A program made the translations under genes and the position numbers. The notes below the pieces were generated by a model. That model saw nothing but the letters and a program-made list of their open reading frames with translations. It was not told the DNA's origin and ran no database searches. From Klebsormidium nitens (lineage: Eukaryota > Streptophyta > Klebsormidiophyceae > Klebsormidiales > Klebsormidiaceae), in assembly GCA_000708835.1 (NCBI GenBank), contig DF237247.1, forward strand, positions 1 to 64,000: a stretch of 64,000 bases of DNA. Direction: 5' to 3'. Shown here piece by piece: positions 15,133 to 26,800 of this stretch (position 1 is its first letter; every line of letters begins with the position of its first letter).

Positions 15133-17810
15133 GGAGGTGCGGGCTGTCCCCTGGAGGCGCGCGGCCCCTGGTGCAGCAGAGGTTTTAACTAGGATGTTGA
15201 CGAAGGCAGTTGACGTGTTTGAGGCGCCCTTTGTCACTAGCTAGTTTTCGGACCTGCCGCGCTAAACCTCATTATTTTAGCCATGCAAGTATCTTATCAT
15301 GTCAGGCCCCCTCCTATTTTGTAAAGATTGACAGACTGACTGATAGACTGATTCTAGGACTGTTATTGAACAGCAGCTGTCAGCGTTGTGACGAGCTTTG
15401 AAAGAGATCTCGGTGCCCTCGAAAGGCATTATTGACAGCTTAGGAGGTCCGTGCTCGTGAGTGACTGATTTCAAATAAGGTAAAAAGGCAACAACATAAG
15501 CGCTCCTTACGTCGCCGATAACTTAGCTCTGCCCATACAATCAGGATACGAATAGATTTTCCTTGGCTATGAATGGGGGACAATCGGACCGTTGACACTG
15601 CCGCCAAAAATAGTACAACAGACAATCCGGTGACTATGGAGTTAAATGTCCCGAGCAATCAAAGCCAGTACCGGGTCCCTTGACGGTACGCCTGACCGTC
15701 CAGTGATGCAACCGTTCTGCCTGCATGGATAACGTGTTAGCTAAACCCACTATATTTGAGAGCCCGGTTTAAGATCGTTGTGAGGCCACTTCGATCTTAA
15801 ACCTATTCAGGTTTTCAGGCAATTTTGGTCTTAAACGTTGTGTCAGACCACTTTGATCTTAAAAGCTGAATTTCTGAGATCAAAAAGGTCTCAGCAAACG
15901 ATCTTAAACCGGGTATTGATTCATAGTGACCGCACCATAATCAGGAAGGGACGAATGGAATGAAGGGATCCCCGGACTCAGCCTCCTTTTAGCGATACTG
16001 GCTAGTATAGCCCATGGTGGATTGCCAGGACCACGCGACAACCTGGTTCATAGCTGAATGATCCGCGAAGTGCCTTCGAATTCGATCTGTTTTCAAACAT
16101 TCGTATAGTAGTACTAGTTTTCGACTGTTCGGCATATAGCGACCTAAGAACCGAGTTTCCATTCATCTTTGACGGCCAAGCAAATAGACGCCTAGACGAG
16201 TTTCTGAACCTACAAGACAGTTACGCTATAGGCCGGTTCATCCATCTTAGCAATCAAAGGAGAGCTAGTTTGATGCAAGGACTCAATAGATAGATTCGTC
16301 GACTAAGCCGATCACGGCTCCGAACCGACGTTAATAATGATAAATCAATATTAATACTAGTACTGACGTCCTTGTGTCGAGTGACGGGCGATCGAGTGAC
16401 CCATGCCATTAATTTGCACTGTGAAGATCCGATTGCGTTCTTTCCCATAAAAGCGCTCGGAAAGGCTGAAGCTCAAAGGCATGCATCAGATCGGGCTGCA
16501 AATGCAGGCTTACAGAGAGTGTCCTGACTCCTCCGAGTATTTGTAGGTGACGGCCTCAGAATCTGTTGGGCTAGCACGGAGAAAATGTCACTATTAAGGT
16601 TCAAGTCCCGTTGAGAGTCGAGTTCCTTTGAGCAAACAAACGGCTTCAACTCAGCCCCTCGGCCGGTGCGTATAGGATGACGTGGCACTAGATATGTTCT
16701 CTTCTTATACAGATTCGACCGTCGAGGTGACAAAAGCTGAAGGCATGGCCCATGCATGTGTGGGCTGCTTCGCCGACTATAATCAGTGTCAAAAGGGAGC
16801 ACCGAAGTGCAGGCTCGGGAGGTCACATGCAAAATGACACCATTGAGAGCCCTTGCGGCTGTGACGGCAGCATTTGGCCCTGCCGATCAATGCTCGCCTT
16901 CAGATCGATATCCGTGAATCTCACGGCTCTAATCGGTAATTTGTATCATGCAATCATGTGAATTGACGGGCGGCAGATATTGGCCGCCAGCTGATGATCG
17001 AGTCGGCCGATGTATACGTAAATCTCAGGTCAGTCCTTCTGGCGGCCACTTGTGCAGTGCAATCCATTGTCGGCTGCATATGCGCCCAGCTGAACATGTG
17101 CCCAACTTTTGGGGCGCAACCCGTTGTGCGAATGCAGAGGCCGATCATCATATCATTGAAACTATCTGCTTCATTGCCTCTATCAAGTTGCTTTAGAAGC
17201 ATACAGGTTCAAAAATAGCATTCGTATGTTATGTGAAGCCTTTGGCTGCACTGGCTATACTGCGTTACGAAAAACGACCATTATCCGACCCAGTTGGATC
17301 TGAGTGGTTCGCCAGTGATAGGCTCACAAAGGCGGGCCGGTCAAGTAGATGCTCGACCTTGATTGATTCAAGATTTGTACGATAACAATTTTGAATGCGA
17401 GAAAGGCGAGTCGCACGGCCCCGCATGCACAATCAGCTAGACTCATTCAAGCTTTGCTAAGAGGCTGGCAGCCGCCGCCGGGGGGCCGCGTCCTGCTCGG
17501 GCAGCTTAACCTCGCACCCACGATGTTGCACGGCCAATCTGCGGATTTCGACAATACGCTGCACTCTCGGCCATTTATTTCAACTATCGAACACTCCGTC
17601 GAAGAAACATCGTGGATCCGAGGGCAAGGGGCCCGACCTGGTTCCCTCGTACCGCAGCGTGTGTGTCGCAACGTCCGGCATCTTCACGTGGAACTTATTT
17701 TGCTGATGATCTGGGCGAGTGACCCGCAAACTGTAGTCGGCTCGACAACCGCTCACTAGTCCTAAGCAGAGCGCTAGCTTGCATTGTACTGATTGTAAGC
17801 AGGAATCTAC
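15133..17810. other. Gene-poor flank right of the virus block
   Basis: No exon-like frame or RNA gene was recognised in about 2.7 kb. It contains the 151-bp inverted-repeat element at 15,763-15,913. Base composition is more AT-rich than in the coding parts. Confidence 0.5.
15763..15913. repeat. 151-bp MITE-like inverted-repeat element
   Basis: The left end CCCGGTTTAAGATCGTT and the right end AACGATCTTAAACCGGG are perfect inverted complements of 17 bp, with further complementarity inward (GAGGCC / GGTCTC). Inside, GATCTTAAA-type motifs recur about every 60 bp in both orientations. The whole unit could fold into a long hairpin. I see no clear target-site duplication at the edges, so it may be an old element or a non-transposon hairpin. 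Confidence 0.6.
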
Positions 17811-20800
17811 TCAGCTTTCAAAGCGCTCGTCCAGCGTGCCCTCTCCAATCAGCGTAATGACGCCCCCCCTCCCCTTCTCCACTCTTAAAATTAGACGCCT
17901 TGCGTACGGCTTGGATTCCTTTGGCGCAAATCGGACAGTTATTATTTGCGTTCGCGGGTGCCCGACGCCCCTCCCCTCTAGTTTCCCCGCCCGGGGCTCT
18001 ACAACGAATACATCCTGCTCGGACGGTGACGATTCGCCCCCGTCCGATCCACCGTCCACAAGCTGCCACGTGGCGTCCGCCTGGGTCGGGTTGCTGAGCG
18101 TGAAGGTGAGCGTGCGCTGCGCCTTGATGTGGACCTTGGAGGGGAAGGCGAGCGTACCGACGGAAGGCAGCAGTTCCGGCCGGATGAAGTCCGCGGAGAG
18201 CGGAAAGAGCTGCGAGGAAACGAGACGCGTCTGGGGTTTGGCATCGAAGGAATGGGTTCCGCTTCCGAATTACGCGCTTGCGATTTAATTGAACCCGGCT
18301 GGAAGACCGTAGAGTGTTCAAAAGAATGTTGAGCCGCTGAACGATCTGCGACTATTGGAAGCGGCCAACCGGGTTTGGAGCACTCCGTGAGCCTAAACTA
18401 GATTGCTTCCAAGTCGTGAAAGAAGCAGCTTAACGATTACTGAAGGCAAAGGAAGTGAATCGAAGAGCGGAAAGTCCTTCAGAGAAATTGCTGCGATCTG
18501 ATCGGGAATCTGAAGCCCCTTGGAAGTGTCAGCCCCTTAACTCGGCTACTCTGTGCAATATCGTCTCACTCAACGACCCCCGGTCTGGGACTGGGGATCT
18601 CAAGAGGATCTTGGAACTTTTACCTGCTCCGTTCCGTTCGAGAACGTCAAAAGTATAGACCCCTGGAAGGCGGAGTCCTCAGCGCTGTCTAGAGCGAATT
18701 CCGGTGGGCGGAAGCCCACTCTGATGGTGACGCTCTCCCTCGGCGGAACGTGGGCGGAAGAGACGGATGCCTGCAGGAGCCGCATCGAACATTGGGAATA
18801 ATGGTCGATACGGTTAATGTTTCGGAAAGATATTTTGAGTAAGAAGCAATACTGCTGTAACTGACACCTGGCAGGTGGTTCTTGATGGTACCAACAGGTC
18901 AATAACAAACTTGACTTTGCTCGGATCACGAATTGCGCATACGGCTTCCGTGAGTGCTTAGATTCCCCACACTGCTGCTCAGGCAGCTAATCAAATCTTT
19001 CCCCGTTACTTTTCTACGTCGCTTTTTGTGCACTCTTTCCTTCGCTTCCCATAAATCGCATCGAGTGGTCCTTCTTTGAGGACGATATCAGAGCGTTCCG
19101 CATTCATCCCGTCTTCGCGGTCCTCTATTTGCTTTACTGCAGGACTAAACTCCAAGACGGCAAAACTCAAAAGGGTATGACAAATCCCCTTCCCCGAGTT
19201 TCTTCGTTCGCTCGTCTCTCCGCGGTACTATATTTACCTTATCTTTCTATCGAAAGTGTACGTCTACCCTTGAACAACAGACTCTTGCTCTGATCGAACC
19301 TCTGGAGAGTACGTTCTATTCTTATCGTACTTAAGAAAGATAATTTTAAGCTCAGATGATGATAAGGTAACCGCATTGGGACGGGTAGGGTTAGACTGGG
19401 GGTCAGGGTGGGTAGGGGTGCGGAGCAGGTACTATTTTACGTTAGATTTGCAACATTAGTCGGAGCTTATAGATATCCTGGCTGATTAATGGTTATCTAA
19501 GTCTTATATGGTTTCATTTCTCGCCTGAGAAGACGCCAGCGACGCTTGCACGTCCTCAGCCAAAAAAGGCCCGGTCACATCCACGGTCACCGACACCGCA
19601 AACGGCTGCACGTTGCTGAACGTAACCGCCCGGGAAAACGTCTTCGCGCCGGGGGGATCCCCCGCAAAGCACGTGAAGTGCAACTGCTTCCGCCCCGATT
19701 CCAACCGCGGGACAGACCGGGAAGCTCTAAGAGTCACGCGCAGGGAGTCAAGAGTGGGCGGAAGCCTAGAGAATTGCGACCATACGCCGGGGGAAGGCTC
19801 GGATAGCGTATGGCGGCCGACGAGCAGAGCTTCGACGGTGCCGGGGTGAGGGGGTGAGAAGGTGAGAGTGACCGGGGCGGAGGACCGGGGGGCCAGCTCC
19901 TGTAAGGGAACAATGTACGACGGATTGTTGAGCTGAGCTGCAGATGGGCTGATTACGTCTTGTTGGCCTGACTGGGATTCTGCGCTTCGATAAATTGGTG
20001 AATGAGAATGTAATCAGAAGGATCGTGATTGCTTTATCGCAAAGCCTCACAAAGGGGGCTTCAATCATGACCCAACGGAAAATTGATGGCCGGCGAAGGA
20101 GCTTCCGAAAAGGATGGCGTTTCCGTGGTGAGAGTCAATCAACAGCAGGATGCAGATCCGACTGGACGCAACCAACATTATAAGAGAAATGAAAACTGCA
20201 CTACTTCGCATGAATTTGTCAGCCTACACACAATCCTGGCAAGTATCCAATTCGCAGCCCTCGACGTCTAACAACAACAAATGAATTGGATCCTTTACCT
20301 GAACTTTTGGGTCCACTTTAAAACAGCTCTCCCCCTCTCCCAGTTCTTCCATCCTCTCTTCCAGTCCCACTTTCACCCGCCCCTCCCCATCGACGCGCAT
20401 CTCGACGCGCGCGGGCGCCAAACCCCCAAACCCTGCGGGCCGCTCGAACGCCCACTCGACGCGCGCGCGCGCGGGCGACGGGTTCGTGACCCAGAAGGTT
20501 TGGGGTTCGGGCGAGGGCGCGAACGGCGCATCGGCCCACGCGACGCGCAGCGCGCGGCCCTCGCGGCTTGTGCGCGCGTATCCCTCTAGAAGTTTCCGGT
20601 CGCGGTGGAGGAAGAGGGGCGTCCCGGAAACGGCTAGGGTTACCGGGATCTCGGTCGGAGGAAAGTCGCCCACCTGATAATAGATAGATGGCAAAGGATA
20701 ACTGATATAGAAAGATGTGCAAAGTTGCTTTCAAGAAGGCCAGCGCTTCTTTCCGTTACAGCATCAGCATTAGAATCTCGTTACCCAAAGTAGTCGTAGT

Positions 20801-23800
20801 GAAACGGACGGTTCTTGAATGTGGGCTGTATGCGGCCCTGACAAAGCGGTCAGAAATTCAGATCGTAAAGCGAAAAGAAGCAACCTGACCTTCGAACTCC
20901 CATGGTTGAAAACGTCTGAAAGAAAGCCCATCCTGCACGTGTAAATCTCTGTCCGGTCGAGAAAGCCGTGCAGCCTTCCAGTTTGAATTTTGAGAGCACA
21001 ACCATCCAGGGCAAATGTTCCAAGTTAGCAGAGACAAAAAAGCCCGCAACGATTCCATCCGGAATAGAAACCGATCCATCCTGACTTTCAGGAACGTAGG
21101 TACATTGCCAATGCAAGTGCGCTTTTGACACCAAACTGATTTTGCATGTACCTGGCAGGTCAGCACATCCAAAAAGTGTCCGCAGACGCTCGAGAAGCAC
21201 GTCACGTCGCACTGCCACGTGGACCAGGGCTCGAGGGTTCCCTCCGGCGACGGCGTAACTGTCAGCACAGCGGGGCGGTCGCCGTCCAAGATCTGCTTCT
21301 CGCCCTTCTTCTCCTGACATGTGTCAAACCAAGAGCGACTCAGCATATGACGGACGGCAGTCAAGCAGTTCTTCATGATTGGAATGTAGATTATCATGAA
21401 GGACTGCTGTAATTCTTATTCTGATGTACCAGTATGTCGTATGTGCATTACCAAGACTGGACCAGACTTGCAAGCCGTGCATTTGCGCCGTTCTTGCAAG
21501 CATCAAGCGAGCGGTCGCCTTGTTTCAAAAGAATCTCTGTACTAATTATGAAAAGTGGGCCGGGCACTCTGCGACGGTCTATCTTTACGACTCCTCTTTA
21601 TGTGGATTTGAGAAGAGTCGAAGTCACCACACCAAGTTGAACAGAAGCTCAAACAGATCACTGAGATCTGGTCTAAACGAGTGCATAAGGTGAACTCTGG
21701 AGTTGACAAAATCCCTCGAGGGACCTCGCAGTCTGGTGCAGCGAACCTCAATGTGCGCGCAGATTGAGTTCAACTGTTGACGCGCGTCCTTACCTGTCGT
21801 TTCGTCAGCACAGTCTGCCCCAGTGACGAGCTGAAGTTCCGGGCAGTCTCATGGGCGTTTCCAAGTAGGGCCTTCTGGCCCTTCCTCTTCCCGGTGCTTT
21901 GCCCCGGGTCTCCGGACATCGTCACCCTTGATTTTGACACATCCAACGGCCAGGATCCGCTGCCCAGGCTGCTCTGTCCGCTAGCCAATCCGCCGGCGGA
22001 ATGCACGCTTCCGGCGTTCGAGAAAAGCAGTCCGCTGGAAAGAAGCGTTCCGCTCGAGATGGAAGAACCCATGTGGAGCAGGCGGACGGAAATCGGAGCA
22101 CGCACCCCGCTGTGGTTCTTCACGACCAGAGTGAGCGTCTTCCGCTCGCCGATCGACAGAGCGGAAGCGAAGTCCAAGCGCGCCGGAACGCTGGCTAGCG
22201 GCTCCGACCGACTGGGCCCCGGTTGATCCTCGGTGACTAGAAGCTCCACCTTCTTTTCCGCTAACGAGTGCCCGGAATCCAGAGCAGGCTCTCCGGAGGA
22301 TTCCGTTCCAGACAGCGGATCTGTGCTGTCCCCGTCACTGACCTCGGCGGTTCCGCGGGGTTCCGCCACGGAGTCCGCTCCGGAGGCTTCCGCTGCGGCC
22401 GGTAGTATTGGCTGCGGGCCGGCTCCGTTCTCCAGAGGCGACTCTTGTGTCGGCTCTGGTAGGGGCAACCCCGCCACTCCGCCTTGTGCCGTTCCGCTGT
22501 CTTCCGTTCCGCACCTTATACCGCTGTCTTCAGTATGGCGCCCCGTCCCGTCACGACCACATCTGGCTGAAATACCATTCTCGATCACGGGGGTCTTCGC
22601 AGAGTCTGTTCCCCCATTGAGCGTCGCCCCCCCGAGCACCTCAAAGGAAAAGCGCAGCCCCTGGACCTTGGCCAGAATCCGCAGCGCCAACGGAACGTCC
22701 GCTCCCGGAACGTCGCACGCCAGTATTTTCTCCACGGAGCTCCCCAACTTTCCAGTAGGCAGAGCGGAATCCGCCCCGCCGGCCGGCTCCCGCACCGGGC
22801 TGATTCTAACTAGCAGTTCCTGCCGTCCCTTTGCTGGGATCCGCCCAATTTGCGGCACAACCGAGACTTCTAAAGATTCCGAGGGGTCGCCTAACATTTC
22901 CGGCGCCCACGCAAAGTCCGCCGGAATTGCGGAAAGGTTCAGCAGGACGAGGTTCCGTTCGAGCGGCATGTTGACGAAGCACGTACCCAAGTCGAGCTCC
23001 GAACGGTCGAGCACGACACGTGGCGCGACGACAGTGGCGGTGGCTAGGATGTGCTTCACTTCCGTTCCGCTTCCGTTTAAGCTCATAGCACTTGCGCCAG
23101 ACTCCGAATCGTCTCCCGAGACCGGTCCGGAGCGGAGCTCCAAAACCATTTGCAGGGGTTGACAATGGGCCGGGCTAAACGAAATGAGGACCCTGGTGGA
23201 AGATTCTGCGCCGAGAAACCCGGAAGACGGGCTGATCTCGAGCACGTGGGGAGACACAAACTCGCCAAAGGTAGACTTGACAGAAGTGGCGCGCTCTAGA
23301 CTTCGGCAGAACGAGGGCGAAGGGCCCCAACTAGATTCCGCTCCTCTCGACATTTCCGGTTCGGTTCCGCCCAACAATGAACCATCCGCTCTATCTCTTA
23401 CACTCTCTGCCCCTGTTTTTGCTCTGTCTGCAATTGTTGACTCTTCGTCTGAGGGCTCCGATTCCGTATCTCGCGCTGCGGGAACCCCTTCCGCTTCCGT
23501 TCCCACAGTCGCATCTGATTCGGTTTCCGGTTCCGTTCTCCCTGCAGCTGACACCTCTAGTTGTCTAATTGATTGCTGCCGTGCGAGTTGCTCTCGACTT
23601 GCAGTTCCGGCTTCCAATTGCGCTTCCGCTATCTGCTCAACTGCCCACCTGGCCGGAACGCCGGAATCGTTCCGCACGACCACCTCTATCTGCGCCACGT
23701 GTCCCCTCTCCACCAGCCCAAACTCCGCGGCCGCCTGATCGAAGCGCACGGCGGGCGCGACCGCGCGGCCGCGCGCGCGCAACCGAAGCGGCCCCCCAAA

Positions 23801-26800
23801 GAAGTTGTCGAGCCGACATTCGAAACCGGCGTCGAACGGCCCCAGGTGGCGGGCCGTCACCTCGACTTCGACGAACAGCTCTTCGAAAGGCGGAACCGTC
23901 CCTTCTCGCGGCGAAAAAGAAACGGACGGCCGACAGAACGCATCACCGCTTGCGATTGTGACGTCACAACCCGGCCGCGCTCCAGAATTCCTTAAGTCTG
24001 GCCCTCTTCTCAGCACCCCGCCCTCTCCAGGGCCAGATTCCGCTCCAGGACCGGATTCCGCCCACGAAAAGCGCGCCGCTGCCGCGCTCTTGTTGCTGAG
24101 CGTCACCGTCTGCCTGTACGCCTGACCAATCAACATTTCCCCTGGGAATGCCAAAACCTCTGGTGTCAATTCCACCGCTATGAACGCCCCCACGCCGCCT
24201 AACACTAGCTCCGAAGTTGTGACCGGTCCCCCACCATTATCCGCTGAAACGGCCGCGTAAGACGCAGCCGTTCTGTCCTTTCTACTGGCCAACCGCTCAA
24301 GCCTGCCGGTTCCGCTCCTGCTCAGCGGATTCCGCCGTGCACTCAGGGAAGAAGATAGTGTGCTATTCTGCTCTTGCCTCTCCCCAAAAGAGCTCAAAGT
24401 TGCGCCAAAATTTGCCCCCCCGGCATAATTTACACGCCGAGTGTCGACTTCGAACCGAGCGGTGGCTTGGAGAAGATCGACCCGGTCCGGTGCAAACGTC
24501 AGCACAAACTCCGCTCGGGAGTCCGCCCTGATCACAGTTTCAGTCGGCTCAACCGTGAACACTGGGCCGCTCCGTTCCGCTACGGTTTTGCCGGAAGAGC
24601 TGCCGCTGCAACGCCTCCCGACCCTTCCTCCTCCCGAAGCACTTTCCGCCCCCTGGCTGGCCCCCCTCACCCCGCTGACGTCTGCATACGTCAGACGCAT
24701 CTCTTCTAGCTCGTCGTTCACCGCGGCCAGTTCACACCGGACCGGGACATCCAGAGCCGTCCGATTCTCCACGGTGACCGTCCGATGGAGAGGCGCCCCT
24801 GGGGGAGTGGCCTCGAACCACACCCCTTGCTGGAGCTCCCCTTCTCCCACTCCTCGGCCATCGATCTCTGCCACGTGTACGTCCAGGATAGCGCCCCGCC
24901 CCACCACTTCCAGCGTCTGCGACCGGCAATTGTCGCACGCGAGCTGGAGGGATTCTCGAAACTGGTCCTCACTGTGAGGGTTAAAAGTGACCGTTATCGT
25001 GGCTGCCTCCGATTGGCCGAGGCGGAAAGACGCCGGAAAGAGTGTGAACGGGCCCCACTGAGCCGTCAGGGGACCGTCTTCCAGGCCTTTCTGCAAGCCC
25101 TCGGGGCCATTCACACCGGGAACTGCTCTTGTAACCGATGCTGAAGCAATCTCGTTCTCGTTGCCTGATCGAGCTGAGGTATCTCCACACGTTGTTTCTG
25201 CCCTGCCGTTTTCCGTTCCCCCGTCTGTTTCCGTTCCGTTCTCGTTCCGTCCCACCTCACTTTCCTCCGCCCTGCGCCACTGCTGGACGCCGTCCGCTGT
25301 TTCCGTTCCGTCCGGCACGAAGCTCAGCCGGAACGCGCCCGGTCCGCCGGAATTGCGGAACGGAAACTTGAGCACCGACGTGTGGTCAACCAGGCACGCC
25401 CCGCAGTCGAGGACCGCGGGCAGCGTCAGTACCGGGGGATCCCTCCGGGCGTAGAGCGCCACGTGGAATGACGTCAGGTCGCTTTGGACGGTGACGTAGT
25501 CGGTGACGTCAGCCAGGGTTTTGGGGGCGAAGGAAACGGTGACGGTGCAGTGCATACCGGGGGCGATGAGGCCGGCAGGGGTGGGGAAGTGGGGGAGCGA
25601 GACGGCAAAGAGGCCGGAGGACGGGGGGAGAACCCTGAAAAACAGATAATGAACAGTTAGTAAGAATGAATGGTCGGTGGAAAAAAGCGGTCGTCTGTGT
25701 GGCTAGGACAGCGACAGAAGATTGACACTTGACGTGGCAGATCTGGCTATGCGGCAGACACTCCAGATTTGACAACACAGATCTGAAGCTCACGATGGTG
25801 CTATAAAGGCTGATGGGAAAGTCCTGAACAAGAAGCGGTTGATAGTTTCCCTTAAATTGTTCTTGACGGAAAGCGGGAAACGACTGACGGGGCAGATTTG
25901 GCTTCACGACAGGAGGATTTTGAGCATCCGACTAGAAAGATGTAATGCTCTCAAAAAACCCAGAACCACTTGACTTTTGGAAGCGCAAAAACGAGCAACC
26001 GTGCAGCGTCCAGAGAACGTGCGAGCAGTGATGAGAAACCGTCAGACATCTACAGTGACCGAGTCGATCCTGTTTCCATGGTTCGTTCGGCGTAAAGCTA
26101 ATAAAAGCATGAGGAATCTGCGGAATACCAAGGCTTTTCTCCTGTATCTTGAGTAGGTGAAAAGCGACCGTTTGACAGAAGTTCCTTCTTCCGCAACTAC
26201 CACAATGCACCAGCCATACGCGCTCACCTCACGCGCCGGCTAATGCTGCTGACGTTATGGATCTCGAGCGTCTGCTCGTAGATCTTTCCGGCATCGTAGT
26301 CGCTGAATTGTACCGAAGACGGCGCCACAACAAGCTCGGTTCCCGGAAGGCTGGTCGCGTTGGCCTTGCTAGGCACAGGCTTTAGGGTCTGCATCGAAGA
26401 AGAGTGTTTTTGAGTTTGGCAGCTTGGATGCGGAATAGGTGTGGCTGAAATAGGTTTGAAGAGGGCGCCACAACAAGCTCGGTTCCCGGAAGACTGCTCG
26501 CATTTGCCTTGCTAGGCACAGGCTTCAGGGTCTGCATCGCAGAAAATTGCTCTTTGATGTCGGCGCTTCCAACGCAATTTAGTAGTTGGCTTCAGCTTTT
26601 GGCGGACCCATGCGCTTCAGCCAAAACGTACCGTTATTGTTATTGAGCTACCATCTGTTCACCTCAGCAGGCTTGGTCATCTCTTCTCCATTGCCGAAAC
26701 TGAGAAGCACCACCATTTCTAAGTCCGCGTCAATCGCAGTCCTCAAGACCACTCAGAAGGCTTCAGGGTGGCCGGGTGGCCCCCAAAATACAGAGCGATT

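Noticed and set aside
20318-20734. Arg/Pro-rich minus-strand frame of 138 codons
   Set aside because: It overlaps DLEC1 exon 6 in another frame; exon 6 has correct phases and family similarity.
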